A stretch of DNA of 64,000 nucleotides from Parablautia muri. Its GTDB lineage: Bacteria; Bacillota; Clostridia; Lachnospirales; Lachnospiraceae. Positions 44,635 to 53,534 of this stretch are shown here, in pieces. The translations under genes were made by a program, and so were the position numbers. Where the stretch lies: the NCBI RefSeq assembly GCF_009917485.1, contig NZ_QZDT01000013.1, positions 1 to 64,000 of the forward strand, in the 5' to 3' direction. The notes beneath the pieces are model-generated. The model saw only the letters and a program-made list of their open reading frames with translations. It did not search any database and was not told where the DNA came from. How positions within the stretch are numbered: the first letter of the stretch is position 1; every line of letters starts with the position of its first letter.

Positions 44635-46539
44635 ATGAATGTGGAACAGCAAATCGAATTTGACAAAATAAAGGAACTATGGATGAATCTGGCTGCAACT
44701 CAGTGGGCAAAGGAACAGATTAAAGAAAAAGCTTTCTGTCTTGATGAGGGAAGTTTGCGAAAACAGCTCAAAGACACCACCAACAGCCGGGATCTAATGG
44801 AAAAGCTGGGGGCGCCGCCCTTGCAAAATCTCACTGAAATAAAAGAGATTTTAACAATTGCCGAGACAGGAGATTGCCTTACGCCCTACCAGTTAGAGCG
44901 TGTGGAAAAGGTTCTGGTTATGATAAACCGCCTGAAAAAATACCTGCAGGGAGGAAAAGGATACGATAATCCGCTGGCTTATTATGAGGAAAATCTGAAT
45001 GTCCCAGAGGAACTTCAGGAGGAAATCAGCCGTCAAATCAGAAACGGATCGGTGGATGATTACGCCTCAAAGGAGCTAAGCCAGCTTCGGAATCAAATCG
45101 TAAAGTGTGAGGAACAGATGAAGCAGAAGGCGGACCAGATTATGCGTGCCAATAAGGAAAGTATGGCTGACCATTACGCTACTTACCGGAACGGCAGAAT
45201 CTGTATTCCGGTGAAAAAGGAATATAAGCATAAAATCCCCGGCAGTGTAATTGATAAATCCTCTACCGGAAATACGTTATTTATTGAGCCTGCAGGGGTT
45301 GCAAAGTATTATGATGAACTGCAGGCGCTCAAAATAGGGGAAGAAAATGAGATATACCGTATTTTGTATACCCTGACAGCTTTTGTCTCGTCATCTGCTC
45401 CAATGCTGCATGCAAATATAGCCGTAATTGAAAAATTAGATTTCGTCTTTTCCAAAGGAAAATTGAGTATTGACCTTGGAGGCGCAGAACCGGCTATTAA
45501 CACCAGACGCAAAATCCTTTTAAAGGATGCCAGGCATCCGCTGATGGATCCAAATATAAATATTCCCCTGAAATTTGAAACAGGTGAATCTGTCCGCGGG
45601 ATTATCATAACAGGCCCTAACACCGGTGGAAAAACCGTAGCCATAAAAACAGTCATGTTAAACTGCATGATGGCACAATGCGGATTGCATGTAACCTGCA
45701 AAGATGCGGATATTTGTATGAACAATTCTTATCTTTGCGATATTGGAGACAATCAGAATATTGCGGAAAATCTGTCAACCTTTTCAGCTCACATGAAAAA
45801 TGTGCTGGAAGTACTCTCTGAAGCGGACAAGGACTCCCTGGTGATTATGGATGAGCTTGGCTCTGGGACCGACCCAGCGGAGGGTATGGGGATTGCCATT
45901 GCCATATTAGAAGAACTCAGAAAAAGCGGCTGCCTTTTCCTTGTCACCACCCATTATCCACAGGTCAAGGAATATGCGGATAAAGCGCCTGATATTATGA
46001 ATGCAAGGATGACCTTTGACAAAGAAACCCTACGGCCAACTTATCAGATGGTCCTAGGCGAAGCCGGGGAAAGCTGTGCTTTTTATATTGCGGATAAGCT
46101 TGGAATGCCAGGTGAAATGTTAAAAACCGCTATCAGAGCCGCCTATGGGGAAGATGCAGTAAAGGATTATCCCTTCCGAAAAGAAAGCGCGGTAATTGAA
46201 AAAAGAAAGTCCCGTAAAATCTCAAAGGAAAAAAAGGAAAAAGCTAACTTAAATCTCAGCACAAAATATAAGCTGGGAGACAGCGTTATGATTTATCCTG
46301 ATAAAAAGATTGGAATTGTATGTAAACCAATCAATGAGAAAGGAATTTTACGCGTACAGCTGCCCGGCAAAAAAATATGGATCAATCACAAACGGGTAAA
46401 GCTGCATGTGGCAGCTACGGAATTGTATCCGGAGGATTATGATTTTTCAATCCTTTTCGAGACCGTGGAAAACAGAAAAATAAAGCACAAAATGGAAAGA
46501 AAATATACGGAAGAAATAATCCGGTATGAAACGGTCTGA
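44635..46539 (+). CDS. MutS2-like ATPase lacking the Smr domain
   Basis: A 634-residue protein of the MutS superfamily, closest to MutS2. It has the MutS core/lever region (about 1-300), Walker A GPNTGGKT at 327-334, Walker B VIMDELGSGTDP (D406, E407), and the composite site LFLVTTHYPQVKEY. The C-terminal Smr nuclease domain (about 80 residues) and the long connector helices of MutS2 are missing. A KOW-like segment remains (about 547-600: YKLGDSVMIYP, KIGIVCKPINEKG). MutS2 of Bacillus subtilis helps split collided ribosomes, so a ribosome-associated ATPase without nuclease is a reasonable hypothesis. Mismatch repair is less likely, as no mismatch-recognition domain I is present. Confidence 0.85.
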   Translation: MNVEQQIEFDKIKELWMNLAATQWAKEQIKEKAFCLDEGSLRKQLKDTTNSRDLMEKLGAPPLQNLTEIKEILTIAETGDCLTPYQLERVEKVLVMINRLKKYLQGGKGYDNPLAYYEENLNVPEELQEEISRQIRNGSVDDYASKELSQLRNQIVKCEEQMKQKADQIMRANKESMADHYATYRNGRICIPVKKEYKHKIPGSVIDKSSTGNTLFIEPAGVAKYYDELQALKIGEENEIYRILYTLTAFVSSSAPMLHANIAVIEKLDFVFSKGKLSIDLGGAEPAINTRRKILLKDARHPLMDPNINIPLKFETGESVRGIIITGPNTGGKTVAIKTVMLNCMMAQCGLHVTCKDADICMNNSYLCDIGDNQNIAENLSTFSAHMKNVLEVLSEADKDSLVIMDELGSGTDPAEGMGIAIAILEELRKSGCLFLVTTHYPQVKEYADKAPDIMNARMTFDKETLRPTYQMVLGEAGESCAFYIADKLGMPGEMLKTAIRAAYGEDAVKDYPFRKESAVIEKRKSRKISKEKKEKANLNLSTKYKLGDSVMIYPDKKIGIVCKPINEKGILRVQLPGKKIWINHKRVKLHVAATELYPEDYDFSILFETVENRKIKHKMERKYTEEIIRYETV

Positions 46540-46688
46540 AGCGGCGGCCTGGCAGTTAACATGGAGAATTAGTTGGCTTTTTGTAGGGCATGTGGTAAAA
46601 TGCAACAAAGAGTCTGAAAGGAGGCTTCCAAACTTTTTATTGGTGGCAGTATCGCAGGCAAAGCCTGGGATATGCAGGGGGTATCGTT

Positions 46689-47264
46689 ATGTCCAACGCA
46701 ACAAAAACCGCACTGGAGACATCGCTGAAAAAGCTTTTAATGCATAAAAAAATTGACAAAATCACAATCAGCGATTTAACCTCCGACTGCGGCATCAGCC
46801 GAATGGCGTTTTATTATCATTTTAAGGATATTTATGATTTGGTAGAATGGGTGTGCATCGAGGATGGCAGACGTATCTTACAGGGTAAAAATACCTATGA
46901 TACATGGCAGGAAGGCATGCTCCAGGTTTTTGAGGCAGTGCTGGAAAGCAAGTCTTTTATCCAAAATGTATACCACAGCATCAGCCGCGAAAAGATTGAA
47001 AATTATCTCTACAAGCTTACTTTTAACCTGATCTCAGATGTGGTGGAGGAAAAATGTGTGGACACCCAGCTGGCGCCGGAGGATAAAGCATTTATAGCAG
47101 AGTTTTATAAATTTGGCTTTGTGGGAATTATGCTGGGTTGGATTGACCGGGGCATGAAGGATGATTACCATGAAATCGTAAAAAGAATGAGTATCACCCT
47201 TCATGGAAACATAACCCAATCCATTTCCAATTTCCAGCAAAGCCAGAAATCCCCAGCAAGCTGA
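46689..47264 (+). CDS. TetR family transcriptional regulator
   Basis: A 191-residue TetR-type repressor. The helix-turn-helix is at about 15-50: KIDKITISDLTSDCGISRMAFYYHFKDIYD in short pieces such as DLTSDCGISR and FYYHFKDIYDL. The C-terminal ligand domain resembles the DhaS type (TetR_C_8). AGGGGG lies seven bases before the ATG. It precedes an oleate hydratase gene on the same strand, separated by a terminator, and may sense fatty acids, but the operator was not found. Confidence 0.88.
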   Translation: MSNATKTALETSLKKLLMHKKIDKITISDLTSDCGISRMAFYYHFKDIYDLVEWVCIEDGRRILQGKNTYDTWQEGMLQVFEAVLESKSFIQNVYHSISREKIENYLYKLTFNLISDVVEEKCVDTQLAPEDKAFIAEFYKFGFVGIMLGWIDRGMKDDYHEIVKRMSITLHGNITQSISNFQQSQKSPAS

Positions 47265-47320
47265 CCAAATATCGGCCTTTCAACACAGCGGTGCAGTACA
47301 TAACTATCATATTTTTTATC

Positions 47321-47364
47321 AAAACAGGCTGAATGATAATTTTTTAATCATTCCGCCTGTTTTG
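47321..47364 (+). terminator. Intrinsic terminator after the TetR gene
   Basis: AACAGGCTGAATGAT and ATCATTCCGCCTGTT form a fifteen-base stem with one mismatch and an AT-rich loop, followed by TTTTG. It separates the regulator from the oleate hydratase gene. Confidence 0.88.
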
Positions 47365-47473
47365 TAAATGGAAATCATTGCCGCAAAAATATAAGATAGG
47401 CTCATGAAAACAAACGCAGTCTCCTTTATGGGTCTGCTTATTGCAAAAAGCAAAGAGAAAGGTGGATAAACAT

Positions 47474-49447
47474 ATGTCAAACAAAAAAGGATTAGGACTG
47501 AGCGTAGCGGCAATTGCAGCAAGCGCAGGTATCGCAGCTGTTGCAGCCCAAAATCACAAAAAAACGCAGAAAGCAGCGTCCAAAAAAAAGACTGAGGCGC
47601 AAAGACAAGAATACAGGAACACAGAAAGAGACAAACAGCAAAAAAACAGCAAAGGGATTTATTACACAAACGGTAATTATGAAGCCTTTGCAAGGCCCAG
47701 GAAACCGGAAGGCGTAGATGAAAAAAATGCATATCTTGTAGGAAGCGGATTGGCCAGCCTTGCAGCAGCCTGCTTTTTGGTGCGCGATGGGCAGATGCCC
47801 GGCTCCCACATTCATATTTTAGAAGCTATGGATATTGCCGGCGGCGCCTGCGATGGAATTTATGATGCAACCAGAGGCTATGTGATGCGCGGCGGACGTG
47901 AAATGGAAAACCATTTTGAATGCCTGTGGGATTTGTTCCGCAGCATCCCCTCTTTAGAAACCCCCGGCGTATCGGTGCTGGATGAATACTACTGGCTGAA
48001 CAAGGAAGACCCTAATTATTCCTTGTGCCGGGCTACCATAAACCGCGGGGAGGATGCTCACACAGACGGCAAGTTTCATTTAAGTCAAAAGGGCTGCATG
48101 GAAATCATGAAGCTATTTATGACCAAGGACGAAGATTTGTATGACAAGACCATTGAGGATGTCTTTGACGATGAAGTATTTGGCTCTACCTTCTGGTTAT
48201 ACTGGCGGACAATGTTTGCTTTTGAAAACTGGCACAGCGCTTTGGAGATGAAGCTTTATTTCCAGAGATTCATCCATCATATTGCAGGACTGCCGGATTT
48301 CAGCGCACTAAAATTTACCAAGTACAATCAATATGAATCCCTGATTCTTCCTATGCAGAAATATCTGGAGGACGCAGGCGTTGACTTCCAGTTTCATACG
48401 GAAGTAACCAACGTCATTTTTGAAATAGAAAAGGGCAAAAAGGTGGCAAAGGCAATTGAATGCCGGGTAAACGGCATAGAAAAGGGAATCAGTCTTACCG
48501 AAAACGACCTTGTATTCGTTACCAACGGCAGCTGTACGGAAGGAACCGTATATGGCGACCAGAACCATGCGCCCAACGGTGACGCTTTAGTCCGCACCAG
48601 CGGCTGCTGGAGCCTTTGGAAAAATATTGCAAAGCAGGACCCTTCCTTCGGGCATCCTGAAAAGTTCTGTTCCGATGTTTCCAAAACCAACTGGGAATCC
48701 GCAACTATTACTACCTTAGATGATAAAATTCTTCCTTATATTACAAATATCTGTAAACGTGATCCCAAGAGCGGCCGTGTAGTCACCGGCGGTATCGTAA
48801 GCTGCCAGGATTCCAGCTGGCTTATGAGCTGGACCATCAACAGGCAGGGACAGTTTAAAGAACAGGATAAAGATAAGGTATGCGTTTGGGTATATGGATT
48901 GTTTACGGATGTTCCCGGCGACTTTGTCAAAAAACCCATGCGTGAATGCACCGGTATGGAAATCACCCAGGAATGGCTCTATCATCTGGGCGTGCCTGTG
49001 GAGGATATTCCCCAACTGGCAAAGCACAGCGCTGTCTGCGTTCCTACCATGATGCCTTATATTACAGCATTCTTTATGCCAAGGACAAAGGGCGACCGTC
49101 CTGACGTGATTCCTAATGGCTGTGTCAACTTTGCATTTTTGGGACAGTTTACGGAAACTCCAAGAGATACTGTTTTTACCACCGAGTATTCGGTGAGAAC
49201 CGCCATGGAGGCTGTTTATGGACTGCTGGGCGTAGACAGAGGCGTACCGGAAGTGTGGGCCAGCGTTTATGACATCCGGGAACTATTAGAGAGCAGCGTA
49301 AAGCTTATGGACGGCAAATCTCCTCTGGAAATTGAACTGCCGGGACCTTTAAATGCTCTGAAAAAGCCTATACTCCGTGTGGTAAAAGGAACTGTAATAG
49401 AGAAATTGTTGCGCGACCACAATGTGTTGCGAGAAGGCATGATCTAA
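47474..49447 (+). CDS. Oleate hydratase (MCRA family)
   Basis: A 657-residue FAD enzyme that adds water to the cis-9 double bond of oleate and linoleate to give 10-hydroxy fatty acids, a detoxification route in gut bacteria. FAD-binding is shown by AYLVGSGLASLAAACFLVRD (about 87-106). MRGGREMENHFECLWDLFRS and FTETPRDTVFTTEYSVRTAM are conserved family blocks. Unusually, about 60 residues precede the usual amino end (YYTNGNYEAFARPRKPEG): an Ala-rich hydrophobic stretch (9-26) and a Lys/Gln-rich linker, which may bind the membrane. The start is ATG 47474, eight bases after AAAGGTGG. Confidence 0.93.
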   Translation: MSNKKGLGLSVAAIAASAGIAAVAAQNHKKTQKAASKKKTEAQRQEYRNTERDKQQKNSKGIYYTNGNYEAFARPRKPEGVDEKNAYLVGSGLASLAAACFLVRDGQMPGSHIHILEAMDIAGGACDGIYDATRGYVMRGGREMENHFECLWDLFRSIPSLETPGVSVLDEYYWLNKEDPNYSLCRATINRGEDAHTDGKFHLSQKGCMEIMKLFMTKDEDLYDKTIEDVFDDEVFGSTFWLYWRTMFAFENWHSALEMKLYFQRFIHHIAGLPDFSALKFTKYNQYESLILPMQKYLEDAGVDFQFHTEVTNVIFEIEKGKKVAKAIECRVNGIEKGISLTENDLVFVTNGSCTEGTVYGDQNHAPNGDALVRTSGCWSLWKNIAKQDPSFGHPEKFCSDVSKTNWESATITTLDDKILPYITNICKRDPKSGRVVTGGIVSCQDSSWLMSWTINRQGQFKEQDKDKVCVWVYGLFTDVPGDFVKKPMRECTGMEITQEWLYHLGVPVEDIPQLAKHSAVCVPTMMPYITAFFMPRTKGDRPDVIPNGCVNFAFLGQFTETPRDTVFTTEYSVRTAMEAVYGLLGVDRGVPEVWASVYDIRELLESSVKLMDGKSPLEIELPGPLNALKKPILRVVKGTVIEKLLRDHNVLREGMI

Positions 49448-49485
49448 ACAGCCCATACACACCATAGCATTGGTTTATTCCTCTC

Positions 49486-49516
49486 AAGGGGGACTGTCCG
49501 CCTGACAGTCCTCCTT
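49486..49516. terminator. Bidirectional terminator between ohyA-type and MATE genes
   Basis: AAGGGGGACTGTC and GACAGTCCTCCTT form a thirteen-base stem with one mismatch. It overlaps the MATE stop codon and lies 39 bases after the hydratase stop. Confidence 0.8.
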
Positions 49517-50876
49517 AAAGCTGAATCTTCTTTTGCGGAGAAATTTTTGTTTCCCTTCTATAAATAAGAGCAGCCGCCAGCGCTGTGACAAACTCCGTAA
49601 AGGCAAAAGCAAGCCAAACACCATTTGCGCCCATAACCCTGCTAAGCAAATATGCCGCCGGCATAATCACAAGCACATACCGCATCATTGAGATGATCAG
49701 GGATGAAAAGCCCTTTCCCAACCCTTCCAGCGCGCCGGAACAGGTGATGGAAATCGCCGATATGGCAAATCCCAGGCTAATCCTATGCAGCGCCGTTCTT
49801 CCAATCTCTATTGTCTCGGCACTATCCGTAAATAATCCAATTAATCTTTCCGGAATCACCCATGACAGCCCCATTCCAAGCAGCATGATTCCCATATTCA
49901 TTGTTAGCGCAATACGAAAGATCTTTTTCACACGTTCGTGCTCCCCTGCGCCAAAGTTATATCCTATTAAAGGTCTTATCCCCTGTATGATTCCATTTGC
50001 AGTCAGATATATGAATGTTTGCAGCTTATAATATACCCCTAAAACAAGTACATACTTTCCCGAAAAGTCTACCAGAAGCCTATTTAACACAGAAATCAAC
50101 AAGGATGGGAGCGCCAGGTTCAGCGTTGCCGAGGTGCCAATGACATATAATTTCTTTAGGATCGTTTTATCCAAACTCACATAGCTGCGGCCTACCCTTA
50201 CCGGCATATGACAAATAGCATAAAACATCAGATAGGAAATAAGCGTAATGCACTGCCCGATTCCTGTAGCATATGCAGCTCCCGCCATGCCCATTTTAGG
50301 AAAAAAGCCGATTCCCAAAATCATGAGCGGATCTAAAATAATATTGGCAACGCAGCCGGACATCATACAGATCATGGTGGCCTTCATTCTTCCCATAGCC
50401 TGAAAAATTTTCTCAAAAGATAAGCCTACCGTAGTAATTGACGCAAATAGAAATACCCTGTTTGAATAAGTCAGCGCCAACGCTATCATCTCCTGGTCTG
50501 ATGTAAAGCTCCTCAAAAAGAAAGGCATTCCCACAATGCACACACTCATCATCAAAATCCCATGTAGAAAGCTGAGCAAAGTCCCCAAGGTTGCCGCTTT
50601 GTTTGCCTGCATTTCATCCCCGGCCCCCAGGTAAAATGCGATGACTGCGTTTATGCCAACCCCAAAACCAATGGCAATCGCATTGACCAGATTCTGTATC
50701 GGAAAAACAAGGGCCAGCGCAGTCATAGCATCTTCACTCACCTTCGCCACAAAATAGCTGTCAATAATGTTGTACAAAGCATTCACTGCCATAGAAATTA
50801 CCATTGGCAGCGACATAGATAATACCAGCTGTAATACATTTTTTTCTTTCATAAAAGTTTGATCCGTCATTTTCAT
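49515..50876 (-). CDS. MATE family efflux transporter
   Basis: A 453-residue exporter with about twelve transmembrane helices, distinct from the MATE protein at 1486. LSMSLPMVISMAVNALYNIIDSYFVAKV is the usual first helix pattern (P-M-x-x-S-x-x-V-x-A-L-Y-N-x-x-D). The start at 50876 follows GGAGGAGG by seven bases; a longer reading lacks a signal. It is related to drug/sodium antiporters of the DinF/MepA branch. A near-perfect palindrome lies 54 bases upstream of the start, suggesting repressor control. Confidence 0.9.
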   Translation of the reverse strand: MKMTDQTFMKEKNVLQLVLSMSLPMVISMAVNALYNIIDSYFVAKVSEDAMTALALVFPIQNLVNAIAIGFGVGINAVIAFYLGAGDEMQANKAATLGTLLSFLHGILMMSVCIVGMPFFLRSFTSDQEMIALALTYSNRVFLFASITTVGLSFEKIFQAMGRMKATMICMMSGCVANIILDPLMILGIGFFPKMGMAGAAYATGIGQCITLISYLMFYAICHMPVRVGRSYVSLDKTILKKLYVIGTSATLNLALPSLLISVLNRLLVDFSGKYVLVLGVYYKLQTFIYLTANGIIQGIRPLIGYNFGAGEHERVKKIFRIALTMNMGIMLLGMGLSWVIPERLIGLFTDSAETIEIGRTALHRISLGFAISAISITCSGALEGLGKGFSSLIISMMRYVLVIMPAAYLLSRVMGANGVWLAFAFTEFVTALAAALIYRRETKISPQKKIQL

Positions 50877-50929
50877 ATCAATACCTCCTCCATATTGCAA
50901 GCTATTTTTCGGTGTTTCCACACAAAAAA

Positions 50930-50956
50930 CACACAATTACGTAACGTAACTGTGTG
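50930..50956. promoter_or_regulatory. 27-base operator-like palindrome upstream of the MATE gene
   Basis: CACACAATTACGT and ACGTAACTGTGTG are thirteen-base arms with one mismatch around a single base. No T run adjoins it, and it lies in the promoter region of the MATE gene. The size fits a MarR or TetR family operator; no such gene adjoins on this side. Confidence 0.7.
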
Positions 50957-51180
50957 GCGAAAAAAAGAATTCTCTTGAAAAATCCACTCCCGTAAGGGTT
51001 TTATAAATTTTATATACCATATATCAGCGAAAAAATCAACTCATTATTCTATATTTGCCAACACATAAATCCATGTACAAAACCCCTCTTTTTTTATATA
51101 AATATGTATAAAGAAACGCAAGCACAAGGGAACAAAATTTCCAAGTTTCCAAAAATTGAAATGATAAGGAGGATATACAT

Positions 51181-52473
51181 ATGAAAAAACCAATTACACT
51201 TGTTCTGGCCTTCGCCATGGCGTTTTCTCTAACTGCCTGCGGCGGTTCTAATGATTCCCCGTCTGAGGGCGCCGCAAGCGGCGGCGATGGCGATGGCGTC
51301 ACCTTTACTATTTTCAATTCCAAATCCGAGATTCAGGAATATCTCGAAGATGCCGCTGCAAAATACTGTGAGGAGAATGATGTCAACATTGAAGTCTACT
51401 ATTCCAATGACACAGTGGCAGCCCACCTTTCCGTAAAATATGCTTCAAATGACCCTTACACCCTTGCTATGACCGATGCAAAGGATATCTATTCCCTTGG
51501 CGTGGAGCACGGCTATGATATGAGCGGCCAGGATTGGGTTGACAAAACCGATTATGCGATTACCGTAGATAACAAGGTTCTTGGATTCCCTGTCTGTATT
51601 GAAGCCCGCGGTATGCTTTACAATGCAGATGCCATTGAGCGCGTTACCGGCGAAACATTTGACCCTGCCTCCATTACAACCTTAGATGAATTTACCGCCT
51701 TTTTAGATAAGCTGGTGGCAAACGGAATGGAAGCTCCAACCGCTATCTTAAAACCCGACTGGTCCCTGGGCGCACACTATTTGCAGCAGGTATATGAGGA
51801 GCGCAGCGATGTGGATGGATTTGTTAATTCCCTGTATGCAGGAAGTGCGGACTTAATCAACGATGCGAAATTCAATGCCCTGATGGATACCTTTGATGTG
51901 CTTATGAAGTATAATACTTTTGCTTCCGGTCCAATCTCCGCAGAGGATGAGCTGGTTCATCAAAAAATGGCTGAGGGCGAAATTGCTTTCCAGTTCGGCG
52001 GATGCTGGGAATGGAATGATATCATTGATTTTGACTATACATGAAATATCGGTATCATGCCGGTTCCTCAAAATGTTCAGGATGATTACACAGGCTGCCT
52101 TGTAGGAGGAGGTTCCAAATATTTCTACATTGACGGCAGTGAGAACACAAGCGATGAACAGCGCCAAGCAGCCTCAGACTTCCTGAATTGGCTGGTAGAT
52201 TCTGAAGATGGGCAGACCCTAGTATCAGACACATGTGGTATGATTTCCGCCTTCTCCAATAATACTGTCACCTGCACCAATGATTTGGGCAACGCCGTAA
52301 AGAAGTATGTTGACGAAGGCAAGCTGGTTCCAAACTATGATTTTGACCCGGATGACCATTATTCCAAGGTCGGCGCTTACATGCAGGAATACCTTGCAGG
52401 ACGAATTGATCGGGCAACATTGGCCGGCAATATCGAAGACTATTGGTCTTCTACCACACCGGTAGAGCGCTAA
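51181..52473 (+). pseudogene. ABC carbohydrate-binding lipoprotein, interrupted by an in-frame TGA
   Basis: A family 1 extracellular solute-binding protein with a lipoprotein signal (LVLAFAMAFSLTAC, lipobox LTAC). Codon 288 is TGA (52042-52044), after which the same frame continues to 52473: IGIMPVPQNVQDDYTG follows exactly as in intact family members, giving 430 codons in total. One base change (TGG to TGA) would explain it. GGAGG precedes the start. No permease or ATPase genes are adjacent. The stop may be a true nonsense mutation or a sequencing error. TGA ends other genes here, so readthrough coding is unlikely. Confidence 0.82.
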
Positions 52474-52476
52474 AGA

Positions 52477-53364
52477 TTAGTCAGCTCCGGATTCCATAAG
52501 GATTTTAGCACGGTAATTTTTAGGGCTTAGCCCGTATGCATTTTTGAAAATCTTGGAAAAGGTCAGGGGATTTTCATAGCCGGCCTTTTCCGAGATCTCC
52601 TGAATAGACAGCCCGGTTGTGCGCAGAAGCATAGCGCTTCTCGCCAGCCGGTAATTCAGCAGATACTCCTGCGGAGAAACATGCAGCTTTTCTTTAAATA
52701 TATGGGCAAGATAGTACCTTGAAATTCCAAGATATGATGCGATATCATTGACACGAATCAGGCTGTAGCGCCTCTGGATATATTCCACGGCGGAATTTAC
52801 ATAAACATCGGATGAATAATCATAAGAAGCTTTTTTCTGAGGGCTGTCTGTTTTCCTGTTCCACGAATCCACCAGCAAAGCCATAGCTTCATAAAGCTGG
52901 GAGGTTCTGCCAAGCTCGTTTACAACCGTTAATTGGTGAAAGCTTAATATTTTTTCTATGATGGCCAAAAACTGTTCCGGTTCAACACATGCATCGCGGA
53001 TTGGACTTTTGGCAGTGATGCCTGCTTTTTCCATGAAATATGCCGCTCTTGTACCGGCAAAAGTAACCCACGCATAGTGCCATGGATTTTCCTCATCCGC
53101 GTAATAATAGTGCTCTATACCCGGTATAAGGGTAAAGATTTGACCACGCCGGAGGGAATAGGACTTGCCGCCCATTTTCACTACCCCTTTGCCGTCTAAA
53201 ATAATATGGACATGATATTCGCTGCGGGTCATAGGGCCAAAGGATTTATCCGGTTTGCACCGCTCTATCCCACATTCCACCAGATAAAGTTCATCATTGT
53301 CTTTTACGGCATTTCTAAAATGGCGGAAATTCGCGTCAATTCTGTAATTTTCAGTGATATCCAT
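52477..53364 (-). CDS. AraC family transcriptional regulator
   Basis: A 295-residue regulator. The N-terminal cupin-like domain (about 20-150, YHVHIILDGKGVVKMGGKSY and FTLIPGIEHYY) should bind a sugar. The C-terminal domain has two helix-turn-helix motifs: VNDIASYLGISRYYLAHIFK and SIQEISEKAGYENPLTFSKI, ending in GLSPKNYR. It lies convergent with the binding protein gene and divergent from the alpha-galactosidase gene, so it is probably the regulator of both, responding to an alpha-galactoside such as melibiose or raffinose. Its own reading frame is intact. Confidence 0.9.
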   Translation of the reverse strand: MDITENYRIDANFRHFRNAVKDNDELYLVECGIERCKPDKSFGPMTRSEYHVHIILDGKGVVKMGGKSYSLRRGQIFTLIPGIEHYYYADEENPWHYAWVTFAGTRAAYFMEKAGITAKSPIRDACVEPEQFLAIIEKILSFHQLTVVNELGRTSQLYEAMALLVDSWNRKTDSPQKKASYDYSSDVYVNSAVEYIQRRYSLIRVNDIASYLGISRYYLAHIFKEKLHVSPQEYLLNYRLARSAMLLRTTGLSIQEISEKAGYENPLTFSKIFKNAYGLSPKNYRAKILMESGAD

Positions 53365-53534
53365 CAAAATTCTCCTTAGAAAATGCGATTAAAGTCTATT
53401 TTGCTTAGACTAAACCTCTATTCTTGCCGATTTATTGTTTATTTATCATGCAACAGCCTCCACAAATTGGGGCATGAAGCTGCTTCTTTCTAGATTTTAC
53501 ATGAACTGCCGCAAAAAAGAAAGGAAAAACCACC

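Noticed and set aside
44635-46539. Classical MutS mismatch repair protein
   Set aside because: The N-terminal mismatch-recognition domain is missing and the MutS2-type KOW-like segment is present.
51181-52473. Selenocysteine or Trp recoding of the internal TGA
   Set aside because: No selenoprotein family matches, and TGA ends several normal genes here (for example at 46539 and 13192). A nonsense mutation or sequence error is simpler.
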